Of a stretch of 64,000 nt of DNA, positions 41,456 to 49,958 are shown in pieces (the first letter of the stretch is position 1; each line of letters begins with the position of its first letter). Where the stretch lies: NCBI RefSeq assembly GCF_003987275.1, contig NZ_PIQF01000001.1, forward strand, positions 310,001 to 374,000, given 5' to 3'. The notes under the pieces were generated by a model. That model was not told the origin of the DNA and did not search any database. It was given only the letters and a program-made list of their open reading frames with translations. Source of the DNA: Idiomarina seosinensis. GTDB lineage: Bacteria; Pseudomonadota; Gammaproteobacteria; Enterobacterales; Alteromonadaceae. The translations under genes were made by a program, and so were the position numbers.

Positions 41456-42340
41456 ATGCAGGCACGCCATCTGTTGGTCGTCACTTTAACGTTGGCTGGA
41501 TTATTAACGGGTTGTTCGTTACAGCAGCCGGCAACACAACCAGCGATGACCCATTTAGTTATCGCCGAGCCGGAACAAGCTGAGTTTCGCTATGAAATAG
41601 AACTGGCTAAGTTGAATCAAGTATTAATGCAAGATGACCTTGATGCCGAACAAAAAGGTATGGCCTATTATCGTCGCGGTGCCTTGTACGATGCGTTAGG
41701 GTTACGGACCCTGGCACGGATGGATTTTACTCGTGCTATTGATTATCAACCTCGGTTGGCCGACGCCTACAATTTTTTAGGTATTCAGTATACCGAATTG
41801 GCAGAATTTGATTATGCCTACGAAGCACTGGACTCAGCGATTGAATTAGATCCAGAGCACCCCTATGCGTTTTTAAATAGAGGTATTGCACAGTACTACG
41901 ATCATCGTACGAAATACGCAATCGATGACTTCCAGCATCATTTGGCATTGGACCCCTCGGATCCGTATCGTATTTTATGGCTATTTCTTGCTGAGCAGCG
42001 AACTGATAAAGAGCTGGCTCGCCAGAATTTATTGAATAATGCAGCAGCAATAGAACCTAATGACTGGGCGCTTGATTTGGTGAATCTGTATGCGGGGAAA
42101 CTTTCAGAACAAGATTTTTTAGCCGGTATGACCAAAAACTTGCGAGACGATGAAAAACTGACGGAACGTCTATGCGAGGCCTATTTTTATCTGGGTAAAT
42201 ACAAACAAATGTCTGGTCAGTGGGCTCAAGCAGTGAACTACTTTAAATTAGCGCTAACCACTAACGTTTATAATTTTGTTGAGCATCGTTATGCGCAGTT
42301 AGAGCTGCAGGATAGTCGGGAGCAGCTGACACAACCATGA
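41456..42340 (+). CDS. nlpI: TPR lipoprotein NlpI
   Basis: Outer-membrane lipoprotein that in E. coli acts as adaptor for the Prc protease and peptidoglycan hydrolases; 294 residues, as in E. coli. The signal peptide ends with lipobox LLTGC (Cys20). TPR repeats are clear at about 68-200: GMAYYRRGALYDALGLRTLARMDFTRAI, ADAYNFLGIQYTEL, PYAFLNRGIAQYYD. The ATG follows AAGGA. The stop overlaps the next gene's ATG (ATGA), so that unknown gene is likely co-translated. Confidence 0.94.
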   Translation: MQARHLLVVTLTLAGLLTGCSLQQPATQPAMTHLVIAEPEQAEFRYEIELAKLNQVLMQDDLDAEQKGMAYYRRGALYDALGLRTLARMDFTRAIDYQPRLADAYNFLGIQYTELAEFDYAYEALDSAIELDPEHPYAFLNRGIAQYYDHRTKYAIDDFQHHLALDPSDPYRILWLFLAEQRTDKELARQNLLNNAAAIEPNDWALDLVNLYAGKLSEQDFLAGMTKNLRDDEKLTERLCEAYFYLGKYKQMSGQWAQAVNYFKLALTTNVYNFVEHRYAQLELQDSREQLTQP

Positions 42341-43458
42341 TTAAATGGGGGCTCGTTGTTATTCTGACCATGCTAATTGGTAGTGATAGCAACTGGACGA
42401 GCAACCAGCAACGTTGGTTTGCGAGCTTTGCGGGAGACCCTAAAGCGCAGTTGCAAATAGCCAATCTGTTACCACAACGCAGTGCCAGCTTCTATTGGCG
42501 ACAACAAGCAGCAACTAACGGCTCGCTTGAAGCTTTAGAGCAACTTAAACGACAGTACCCATCCCAACGCTTGCGTTGGTTAAAGTTAGGCACTGCACTA
42601 GGTGACGGTCCGTCTATCTACCAGTATGCGAAATACCAGTTAGATAATGACGGCGTTAGTTGGTCAGACTGGCTTAATAAATGGCACCAACCCGAATACC
42701 AACAACCATTAGCCAATTATTTTAAGGTGATAGAGACCTTCATTCGGCCTGATGATACCTGTCATCAGACTATTCCTGTTGTTGCTGCAGCAGCCAGTGA
42801 AAAGAGTCATTTTATCGCGCTACTGCAAGAAAGTCTGGAGCTAGGTACACCTCTTGCCAATGGCTGCTTTAAATTTGTAGTAGAAGCCGATTTGCGATGT
42901 GAGAGTAAAGGCGGGGAGCGAGCTCATTGCACTGGTGCGGCAGTTAGCCAGTCTCAGCAGCAACAAATTCTGCTAGCAAAGCGGGGTAAAGCTTCGTCAA
43001 CGCCGAATACTATTATTTTGAGTCGAGATAGTGACGCTAGTGTACTTGCTCATGAGCTGGCTCATTGGTGGGGCTTTGCTGACGAATATGCGATGAGACC
43101 GGCGTTGGCTCAGGCTTTTTGTAATGGTCACTATCCGTTTTCGCCAGTCAACTTAGTGATAACCGATACCAAGACTATGACGACTGAACAGCTAAAAAAT
43201 TTAGCTGATACTTTGCCCTGGAAGGATCAAATAGGTGACTGGCGATCATTAGCCACGAGGCAGAATGATGGGCGTTGGAAACTGGGTAGCCGGGATAAAC
43301 AGGTTGGACTGTTTCGTGCCAAAACCTGCGATAATGTAGCAGGTGTTACCGCCTGGAAGCCAGTTTCGCAGGTAACTGCTATGGAGAACCACAAGACTAA
43401 TGTTTGGCCGTTGCTTTATCAGCAATTAATTCAGAATTATAAGGCTAACGCCAATTGA
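42337..43458 (+). CDS. putative exported metallopeptidase with Sel1-like N-terminus, function unknown
   Basis: I do not recognise this as a named gene. The 373-residue product starts with a short hydrophobic segment (about 3-15) that could be a signal peptide. About 25-110 resemble Sel1/TPR-like helices (GDPKAQLQIANLL, FYWRQQAATNGSLEALEQL, GDGPSIYQYAKYQL). At 239-251 lies HELAHWWGFADEY, an HEXXH zinc motif followed by G-x-x-DEY, like the site of M64-type (IgA-protease-like) peptidases. Several Cys in the second half fit an exported, disulfide-bonded protein. The ATG overlaps the nlpI stop; the 3' end overlaps the convergent MAPEG gene by 22 bases. Protease activity is inferred from the motif only. 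Confidence 0.7.
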   Translation: MIKWGLVVILTMLIGSDSNWTSNQQRWFASFAGDPKAQLQIANLLPQRSASFYWRQQAATNGSLEALEQLKRQYPSQRLRWLKLGTALGDGPSIYQYAKYQLDNDGVSWSDWLNKWHQPEYQQPLANYFKVIETFIRPDDTCHQTIPVVAAAASEKSHFIALLQESLELGTPLANGCFKFVVEADLRCESKGGERAHCTGAAVSQSQQQQILLAKRGKASSTPNTIILSRDSDASVLAHELAHWWGFADEYAMRPALAQAFCNGHYPFSPVNLVITDTKTMTTEQLKNLADTLPWKDQIGDWRSLATRQNDGRWKLGSRDKQVGLFRAKTCDNVAGVTAWKPVSQVTAMENHKTNVWPLLYQQLIQNYKANAN

Positions 43459-43829
43459 GCCAGTATCAGCACCGGACACAACAGTGCGAAAAACCAGATC
43501 AGTGAACGCAGCTTATCAACATTCAGTAGATAAAGAACGTGGTAGAGAACGCGCAGTACGATAAAGGCAATGCTTAATCCGATAGCTTTATCAGTAACCT
43601 CGCCGGTGGCGATAACGGCTAAAACTGCCGCCGCGAACAGTGGAAATGCCTCATAGGCGTTATAATGGCCAGCCACAGCTCTTGCACCAACTCCGGTTAA
43701 TCGCTGCTGTTGCGCCCTTGGGTGTTTATTATCGTAACCCTTATCTCGGTTCTGAAAATAAACCACCGGAGCTTTTGCTAAAATAGGCAAAAGTCCGGCG
43801 ATTAATAAACACCACAATAAGATACTCAT
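43437..43829 (-). CDS. MAPEG family membrane protein
   Basis: Small integral membrane protein of 130 residues with about four helices. It shows MAPEG-like features: [50 protein letters not shown], with the conserved RAxxAHxNxxExxP-type segment (about residues 48-62). Eukaryotic relatives are glutathione-dependent enzymes; bacterial ones are mostly uncharacterised. Its ATG overlaps the lipA stop (ATGA), so its translation is probably coupled to lipA. It is the last gene of the leftward cluster and overlaps the convergent upstream gene. Confidence 0.85.
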   Translation of the reverse strand: MSILLWCLLIAGLLPILAKAPVVYFQNRDKGYDNKHPRAQQQRLTGVGARAVAGHYNAYEAFPLFAAAVLAVIATGEVTDKAIGLSIAFIVLRVLYHVLYLLNVDKLRSLIWFFALLCPVLILAQLALAL

Positions 43830-44791
43830 CGAACAGTCTCGCCGGCCGCTTGTAAGTCGGCGTGGTAAGATGAACGTACTAAAGGTCCGCTGGCTATATG
43901 GCTAAAGCCCATTTCTACACCTGCCACGCGCAGCTCTTCAAATTCGTCGGGGTGTACATAACGTGCAACTGGAATGTGATGACGGCTGGGCTGTAGGTAT
44001 TGTCCAATGGTCAGCATATCGCAATCGTGAGCACGCAAGTCCCGCATAACTTCCAGAATTTCTTCTTTAGTTTCACCTAAGCCGACCATCAGGCCTGACT
44101 TGGTACGAACATCCGGGCGCGCTTCTTTATATTTTTTCAATAAGTCGAGCGACCATTGATAATTCGCTCCTGGTCGTGCGGCCTTGTATAAACGAGGTAC
44201 GGTTTCCAGGTTATGGTTAAAGACATCAGGTGCTTCGTCAGCAAGAATGTCTATGGCAACCTGCATCCGCCCCCTAAAGTCTGGAACTAAAATTTCGACT
44301 TGAATATTTTCGCTGTAATGGCGAATCTCGCGAACACAGTCGGCGAAGTGTTGGGCACCACCATCGCGCAAATCGTCCCGGTCAACAGAGGTAATTACCA
44401 CGTATTTGACCTTCATATCGCGAATAGTTTTGCCTAGTTTTTCGGGTTCTTCCGGATCGGGTGCTAAAGGACGCCCGTGGGCAACGTCACAGAATGGGCA
44501 ACGACGAGTACAGATGTCACCCAAAATCATAAAGCTTGCAGTGCCGTGATTAAAACATTCCGGCAGGTTAGGGCAGGAAGCCTCTTCACACACTGAGTGC
44601 AAGCCATGACTGCGCATAGCGTCTTTAATTTCATCAATACGCTGGGTGTTAGAAGGTAACTTAACTTTTAGCCACGATGGTTTGCGCAACATCTGGTCAC
44701 GTTCGGTCGGCACGATTTGTACCGGAATTAATGCCATTTTGTCGGCATCACGCATTTTGACACCGGGTTCGACTCTAACTGGCTTTGACAT
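43826..44791 (-). CDS. lipA: lipoyl synthase LipA
   Basis: Radical-SAM enzyme that inserts two sulfurs into octanoyl groups to make lipoate; 321 residues from ATG 44791. The auxiliary cluster is [12 protein letters not shown] and the radical-SAM cluster CTRRCPFC; the C-terminal RSSYHAD motif is present. The frame is open to 44848, inside lipB, but the N-terminus [23 protein letters not shown] is the usual one. The lipB gene overlaps by 17 bases, so the two steps of lipoate assembly are encoded together. Confidence 0.96.
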   Translation of the reverse strand: MSKPVRVEPGVKMRDADKMALIPVQIVPTERDQMLRKPSWLKVKLPSNTQRIDEIKDAMRSHGLHSVCEEASCPNLPECFNHGTASFMILGDICTRRCPFCDVAHGRPLAPDPEEPEKLGKTIRDMKVKYVVITSVDRDDLRDGGAQHFADCVREIRHYSENIQVEILVPDFRGRMQVAIDILADEAPDVFNHNLETVPRLYKAARPGANYQWSLDLLKKYKEARPDVRTKSGLMVGLGETKEEILEVMRDLRAHDCDMLTIGQYLQPSRHHIPVARYVHPDEFEELRVAGVEMGFSHIASGPLVRSSYHADLQAAGETVR

Positions 44792-45440
44792 AATCTTTTG
44801 CGAGTCCTGTTTGGAATTGAGTATTTTGGTAGCCAATGTTTTTGACAAAATGATTAACTACCACCTCGGATGCTTCGGCAAGGTCGTTAGGCCCGCCGAG
44901 ATCGCAAGTTTGCACCATTTTAATACCGGTTAGCCCACATGGGTTAATACGCGAAAATGGTTCCATATCCATATTGACGTTTAGCGCCAGGCCATGGAAT
45001 GAGCAGCCCCGGCGAATCCTTAGTCCTAGCGAGCAGACTTTGTCGCCGTTTACGTATACACCGGGCGCATCGCGGCGTGCGTTGGCCTGAACTCGATAGT
45101 CCGCCAACATATCAACAACCGTGTTTTCAATACTATTGACGAGTTGTCGTACGCCCATGCTTAAACGTCGAATATCCAAGAGAAAATAAATCACCAGCTG
45201 ACCGGGTCCGTGGTAGGTAACCTGACCACCCCTATCAACGGGTACTACCGGGATATCGCCGGGAGCAAGAAGATGCTCTTGTTTACCCGCCTGACCTTGT
45301 GTAAAGACCGGTTGATGTTCAACTATCCATAACTCATCGACCGAATCCGCTGTGCGGCGGTCGGTAAAGTCCTGCATGGCATGCCATACAGGCTCGTATT
45401 CTTGTCGGCCTAAGTGGCGAATAATGAGCTGGTCCGTCAT
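44775..45440 (-). CDS. lipB: octanoyltransferase LipB
   Basis: Transfers octanoyl from acyl carrier protein to lipoyl domains, the first step of lipoate synthesis; 221 residues. Conserved [23 protein letters not shown], the catalytic Lys in [27 protein letters not shown], and the Cys in [16 protein letters not shown] are present. It follows ybeD with a hairpin in the gap and overlaps lipA, an order found widely in gammaproteobacteria. Confidence 0.96.
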   Translation of the reverse strand: MTDQLIIRHLGRQEYEPVWHAMQDFTDRRTADSVDELWIVEHQPVFTQGQAGKQEHLLAPGDIPVVPVDRGGQVTYHGPGQLVIYFLLDIRRLSMGVRQLVNSIENTVVDMLADYRVQANARRDAPGVYVNGDKVCSLGLRIRRGCSFHGLALNVNMDMEPFSRINPCGLTGIKMVQTCDLGGPNDLAEASEVVVNHFVKNIGYQNTQFQTGLAKDYVKAS

Positions 45441-45472
45441 GGGAACAGTATATCCTATTCAACGGTGAGGCG

Positions 45473-45496
45473 GCTAGAGCTGAGTTAGGCTCTAGC
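45473..45496 (-). other. intercistronic hairpin between ybeD and lipB
   Basis: A perfect 8-base inverted repeat, GCTAGAGC / GCTCTAGC, with an eight-base loop. It starts directly after the ybeD stop on the minus strand. There is no T-run, so RNA stabilisation or processing is more likely than termination. Confidence 0.6.
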
Positions 45497-45497
45497 G

Positions 45498-45764
45498 TTA
45501 TAAGACATAGCGAACATCGTCTATATCAGATAATGAGCGATATAAAATTTCGATATGTTGTTGGCTTTCCACTTTGACCGAAACGGACACAGAGTGATAA
45601 TTGCCTTTGCTGCTGGGCTTTACTGACGGACTATAGTCGTCAGGCGCATGTTGCTGTAGCACAGCCACTACCTGTTCCGGTAATGTGGGGGTCGCTACCC
45701 CCATCACTTTAAAGGTAAAATGACACGGAAAATCAACTAACTCGTCAAAGCGTGTTGTTTGCAT
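45498..45764 (-). CDS. ybeD: YbeD / DUF493 family protein
   Basis: Small conserved protein of 88 residues with an ACT-like ferredoxin fold in the E. coli structure; its function is unsettled, with links to lipoate or amino acid metabolism suggested. Visible family features are ELVDFPCHFTFKVMGVA near the start and GNYHSVSVSVKVESQQHIEILYRSLSDIDDVRYVL at the end. It lies between dacA and lipB, as in E. coli. Confidence 0.92.
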   Translation of the reverse strand: MQTTRFDELVDFPCHFTFKVMGVATPTLPEQVVAVLQQHAPDDYSPSVKPSSKGNYHSVSVSVKVESQQHIEILYRSLSDIDDVRYVL

Positions 45765-45775
45765 TTCTCAATACC

Positions 45776-46945
45776 TCATTCTTCTGAGAATTTACGCTTA
45801 ATATAGTCCATCGCTTGTTTGAACAACCCACCTTCTTCAACCGCTTGTAAGGTTACCAAAGGAAATGAAGCGACATCTTCGCCGGCTAACTGTAGATAAA
45901 CGGTTCCTACGTTTTCACCTTGTGCCAGCGGTGCTTGTAATTCTTCATTCAATTCAAAATTGGCGTTTAACTTATCGCGTTGGCCTTTAGGTAGAGTGAT
46001 AACAACATCTTCACTAATACCTAGCTCAACTTGATCAATATCGCCACCCCAAATGCGGTGCGAGACAAAACTTTCACCCGCGTTATAAGCGGTGACGGTT
46101 TCAAAATAACGGAACCCATAATTAAGCAGCTTTTTGCTTTCAATTTTTCGCGCTTGTTCGCTGTTTGTGCCCATAACGACTGCGATAAGGCGTGTACCAT
46201 CTTCGTGGGCAGAAGAGACCAGGCTATAACCGGCTTCGTTGGTATGCCCGGTTTTAATGCCGTCGACATTCATGCTGCGATCCCATAACAGCGAATTGCG
46301 GTTGTATTGCTTAATGTTGTTATAGGTAAAAGATTTCTGAGCGTATAGCTCATATTCTTCTGGCGTCTCATCGATCAAAGCACTTGCCAACGTCGCCATA
46401 TCCCGCGCTGATACGTATTGGTCCGGATCGGGTAAACCATGACTATTAGCGAAATGGCTATTAGTCATACCCAGTTCCTCAGCATAGGTATTCATTAAGG
46501 AAGCAAATGCATCTTCACTGCCGGCAATATGTTCGGCCATAGCAACACAGGCATCGTTGCCCGATGAAATGATAATGCCTTTGTTTAAATCAGCAACGCT
46601 TACTTGTTTGCCCACTTCAATAAACATTTTAGATGACTCAGGAAAGTTTTTAGCCCATGCATTTTCGCTAATAGTAACTTGGTCGGAAGGGCTGATGCGG
46701 CCCTCAATAATTTCTTTACCAATAATGTAGCTGGTCATCATTTTGGTCAGGCTGGCTGGTGGCAGTGACTCATCGGGGTTGCCCTTTGCCAACACTTTAC
46801 CGGTGGTATGGTCAATTAAGATATAAGCTTTCGCATTAACTGCTGGCGGATCGGGAACAAAAGATTGTGACTGAACCGTGACCGAAAACGTCAAAATGAC
46901 TAAAGATACTAGAAAAGAAGCTAATTTTTGCATGGTTTTTATCAT
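45776..46945 (-). CDS. dacA: D-alanyl-D-alanine carboxypeptidase (PBP5/6-type)
   Basis: Low-molecular-weight penicillin-binding protein that trims the terminal D-Ala of peptidoglycan peptides; about 389 residues. The signal peptide ends near VTVQSQS. All three active-site motifs are present: SLTK, SGN (in ISSGNDAC), and KTG (in DGIKTGHTNEAGYS). A C-terminal beta domain and amphipathic membrane anchor (GGLFKQAMDYIKRKFSEE) follow. Start choice is uncertain: ATG 46945 is preferred, with ATG 46933 or TTG 46969 possible. The gene lies in the usual rlpA-dacA-ybeD order. Confidence 0.94.
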   Translation of the reverse strand: MIKTMQKLASFLVSLVILTFSVTVQSQSFVPDPPAVNAKAYILIDHTTGKVLAKGNPDESLPPASLTKMMTSYIIGKEIIEGRISPSDQVTISENAWAKNFPESSKMFIEVGKQVSVADLNKGIIISSGNDACVAMAEHIAGSEDAFASLMNTYAEELGMTNSHFANSHGLPDPDQYVSARDMATLASALIDETPEEYELYAQKSFTYNNIKQYNRNSLLWDRSMNVDGIKTGHTNEAGYSLVSSAHEDGTRLIAVVMGTNSEQARKIESKKLLNYGFRYFETVTAYNAGESFVSHRIWGGDIDQVELGISEDVVITLPKGQRDKLNANFELNEELQAPLAQGENVGTVYLQLAGEDVASFPLVTLQAVEEGGLFKQAMDYIKRKFSEE

Positions 46946-46991
46946 CGTTTGTATAAGTTCCGAGCTCAAAATGTCAGTGCCGCGGAGTATA

Positions 46992-47792
46992 TCACTTATC
47001 CTCTACAGCGTCAGTTTCCGGCCCCTTGATTTGCAAGTTTTTAACACGAAAAGCGCGAGGAAAACCCTGGGCCCTTACGGTATTTAATTTGCGATTGGCC
47101 TGTGCCTGAGGGAACGGTCCTAATAGTAATTTGTATAGACCCTGATTTTTCTGAGTAGTTGCATTAATTTGCCAGTTTTTGGGTAAGTCTTGCTTAACTG
47201 AGTCCACTTTATTGGCGTTGGAAGAGGCAAATAATTGAATATAAAACTCAGTCGATGCAAGAGGGGTTTTAAAATTAACCGCTTTCACCTGAACTTTTGC
47301 TGTGCCGTTATCAAGCATCTCGAGCTTATAAGCAGCGGCAAAAGAGAGATCAATAATTCGTCGTGGATGAAATGGGCCGCGGTCGTTAACGCGCACGATA
47401 ACGGACTTGTTGTTTTCCAGGTTAGTAACCCGGACATAACTCGGTAAGGGTAAATGTTTATGTGCAGCCGTCATACTGTACATATCGTAGTATTCGCCAT
47501 TTGAGGTCAGATGCCCATGAAACTTATTGCCATACCAGGAGGCCAGGCCCGTTTCCACAAATCCCTCGGCGCTATCCAGTACTTGATACCGTTTGCCAAA
47601 TACCTGATAGTCTCTATTACCCTGATCGCTGTAAGGCTCTTGCACCGGCGTAGCGTTTTCCAGTTCGGCTGCAGTTGGCAAACGGGTCGGGGCACTATCG
47701 TAACGCTGACTATAGCGGCTGTTGGTTTGGCTGCAGCCGCTAATAATAAGTGCCGTTAGTATCGTGGCAACCGTTGAAGCTATTACTCGCAT
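46992..47792 (-). CDS. rlpA: septal ring lytic transglycosylase / rare lipoprotein A RlpA
   Basis: Outer-membrane lipoprotein that in Pseudomonas cleaves denuded peptidoglycan glycans at the septum; 266 residues. The signal peptide and lipobox IISGC (Cys20) are followed by the double-psi beta-barrel domain (GLASWYGNKFHGHLTSNGEYYDMYSMTAAHKHLPLPSYVRVTNL and VNDRGPFHPRRIIDLSFAAA) and a C-terminal SPOR domain (about 185-258) that targets septal glycan. It sits in the rodA-mltB-rlpA-dacA order with a 3-base gap to mltB. Confidence 0.94.
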   Translation of the reverse strand: MRVIASTVATILTALIISGCSQTNSRYSQRYDSAPTRLPTAAELENATPVQEPYSDQGNRDYQVFGKRYQVLDSAEGFVETGLASWYGNKFHGHLTSNGEYYDMYSMTAAHKHLPLPSYVRVTNLENNKSVIVRVNDRGPFHPRRIIDLSFAAAYKLEMLDNGTAKVQVKAVNFKTPLASTEFYIQLFASSNANKVDSVKQDLPKNWQINATTQKNQGLYKLLLGPFPQAQANRKLNTVRAQGFPRAFRVKNLQIKGPETDAVEDK

Positions 47793-47795
47793 AGA

Positions 47796-48800
47796 CTACT
47801 GACTATTATTCATCTCATGCTTGAGCTGCTGGCTCAGCTGGTATGCAACCATGGCATAGAGAGGACTGTGGTTATAGCGCGTTATTGCGTAAAAATTATC
47901 AAAACCAAGCCAGTATTCATGACCGTCCTCGGTTTCAAATTGCAGTACTTTTACCGGCATTGAACCCGGGTATTGGTTATCAATGTTAAAGCCCTTTTTG
48001 CGCAGTTCAGCAACCGTAGTATCTGGTTTCATTCCGCTACTGGCGACTTGGCTCCAGTCTTGTTGTTGATCGGGTTGGGTTGCAATCGGCGCGTCTGCCT
48101 GCCAGCGGTGTTCGGCAAAATAGTTAGCAACGCTGCCAATCGCATCAACGGGATTATCCAGAATATTACGCTGCCCATCATGATCAAAGTCAACGGCGTA
48201 ATGTCGGTAGCTGGACGAGATAAACTGGCCCAGACCCATAGCGCCGGCATAAGAACCAACTTGCTCTGTAACTTGCCAGTTTTCTGCGCGTGCCAGACGT
48301 AAGTATTCACTTAATTCCGACCTGAAAAACGATGATCTGGGAGGATAGTGGAAGGCTAATGTATAGAGCGAATCAAGTACTGGGTATTTGCCTAAATAAC
48401 TACCGTAAAAGGTCTCGATACCGATAATAGCAACAATGACTTCCGCTGGAACACCAAATTCATTTTCAGCGCTTGCAAGGGTGTCCTGATGTTGCTGCCA
48501 AAACTTCACCCCGCGATCTAATCGCTTTTCGGTTAAAAAGATAGGGTAGTACTGATACCAAGGTTTGGCTTCCCAAGGGCGTTGAATAGCGTCAAGAACT
48601 TGTTGATTCTTTTTAGCTTCTGCTAGCCAGTTTTTCAGAGTCTCTCGATCAAAGTCGTATTCACTAACTTGCTCGTCAATAAATTTTTCCACAGCCTTTG
48701 GGTTAACGTTCTCAACTGTTTGTGCGGCATTTGCAGATAATGTGGTGGCTAGCAAGCTCAGTGGTAGCAGTGTGTTTTTTAATAAGTTCTTAGTGCGCAT
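47796..48800 (-). CDS. mltB: membrane-bound lytic murein transglycosylase B
   Basis: Cleaves peptidoglycan glycan strands with formation of 1,6-anhydroMurNAc; 334 residues. It has an N-terminal signal peptide (about 1-26, ending SANA); I see no lipobox Cys, so it may be a soluble periplasmic form. The catalytic Glu is in IIGIETFYGSYLGKYPVLDSLYTLAF. The family segments AGAMGLGQFISSSYRHYAVDFDHDGQRNI and DAIGSVANYFAEHRW are complete. It is placed between rodA and rlpA in the cell-shape cluster. Confidence 0.94.
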   Translation of the reverse strand: MRTKNLLKNTLLPLSLLATTLSANAAQTVENVNPKAVEKFIDEQVSEYDFDRETLKNWLAEAKKNQQVLDAIQRPWEAKPWYQYYPIFLTEKRLDRGVKFWQQHQDTLASAENEFGVPAEVIVAIIGIETFYGSYLGKYPVLDSLYTLAFHYPPRSSFFRSELSEYLRLARAENWQVTEQVGSYAGAMGLGQFISSSYRHYAVDFDHDGQRNILDNPVDAIGSVANYFAEHRWQADAPIATQPDQQQDWSQVASSGMKPDTTVAELRKKGFNIDNQYPGSMPVKVLQFETEDGHEYWLGFDNFYAITRYNHSPLYAMVAYQLSQQLKHEMNNSQ

Positions 48801-48842
48801 GATTTTCCCTATTATTCGAATTTTGGCAGTTACAGACCATCA

Positions 48843-49958
48843 CTAGCGGTTAATAATCAGCCTGTGGTGAGTGGCAATCGACATGAGAATGCCAAAGCCA
48901 GCTAAAATTGTAACCATCGACGTTCCACCATAACTGATCAGTGGTAAAGGTACTCCGACCACGGGCAGTAATCCAGATACCATACCAATATTTACAAAAA
49001 CGTAGACAAAAAAGGTCAGGGTAAGCGCGCCACCTAATAATTTACTAAAGATATCCTGAGCTCGCAGCGAGATGATAAGGCCGCGAAGTATGACAAAACC
49101 ATAGATTGCCAAAAGCACTATAACGCCGGTTAGACCAAACTCTTCACTGAATACTGAAAAGATAAAGTCAGTGTGGCGCTCGGGCAGAAACTCAAGCTGT
49201 GACTGGGTGCCTTTTAACCAGCCTTTCCCATCAACTCCGCCAGAGCCAATGGCAATTTTTGACTGAATAATATGGTAACCAGCACCCAGCGGATCTCTCT
49301 CTGGGTTTAAAAACGTTAGTACACGTTGGCGTTGATAGTCGTGCATTAAATACAGCCACAATACAGGCGTAAAAGCAGCGACGGTAGCCGCTGCAAGCAT
49401 AATCAAACGCCAGCTTAGCCCGGCCAGAAAAATGACAAAAATCCCGGCGCTGGCGACTAGCAGTGATGTGCCCAGGTCAGGTTGGCGGGCAATTAGCAAC
49501 GTGGGTATTAAAACAAGCCCAAGCGCCAGTGCCAGACGCCCGATAGTGGGAGGTATAGCGCGTCGGTTGATAAACCAGGCGAGCATCATTGGTACCGCGA
49601 GTTTCATCAACTCTGACGGTTGGATGGTAATTGGGCCTATATCCAACCAGCGTTGGGCACCTTTACCCATTTCACCAAAAAGCAATACAGCGACCAGCAA
49701 CCCCAGGCCAATTAAATACAGTATTGGTGAAAATTTCTCATAAAATCGTGGCGGCAATTGGGCCAGCACCAGCATGCCTACAAACGCTGCGCTAACGCGA
49801 ATTGCCTGTCGTACCACAACGTCCTGATTTTCTCCCGCTGCGCTGTATACCACAAACAGGCTTATTACAGTCAGTGCCAGTAAGCCCATTAACAACGGTC
49901 CGTCAATGTGTAGCTTTTTTAGCAACGGGTTTCGTTGACGTTCTTCAGTGGTCAGCAC
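48843..49958 (-). CDS. rodA: rod-shape SEDS glycosyltransferase RodA (MrdB)
   Basis: Multi-pass SEDS peptidoglycan polymerase of the elongasome, partner of PBP2; 371 residues with about ten helices. Signatures are [29 protein letters not shown] and the C-terminal [17 protein letters not shown] place the start at GTG 49958: GAGGAG (49966-49971) is 7 bases upstream, whereas the in-frame TTG at 49964 is only one base from it. The start lies 14 bases inside mrdA, so the two partner enzymes are translationally coupled. Confidence 0.96.
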   Translation of the reverse strand: MLTTEERQRNPLLKKLHIDGPLLMGLLALTVISLFVVYSAAGENQDVVVRQAIRVSAAFVGMLVLAQLPPRFYEKFSPILYLIGLGLLVAVLLFGEMGKGAQRWLDIGPITIQPSELMKLAVPMMLAWFINRRAIPPTIGRLALALGLVLIPTLLIARQPDLGTSLLVASAGIFVIFLAGLSWRLIMLAAATVAAFTPVLWLYLMHDYQRQRVLTFLNPERDPLGAGYHIIQSKIAIGSGGVDGKGWLKGTQSQLEFLPERHTDFIFSVFSEEFGLTGVIVLLAIYGFVILRGLIISLRAQDIFSKLLGGALTLTFFVYVFVNIGMVSGLLPVVGVPLPLISYGGTSMVTILAGFGILMSIATHHRLIINR

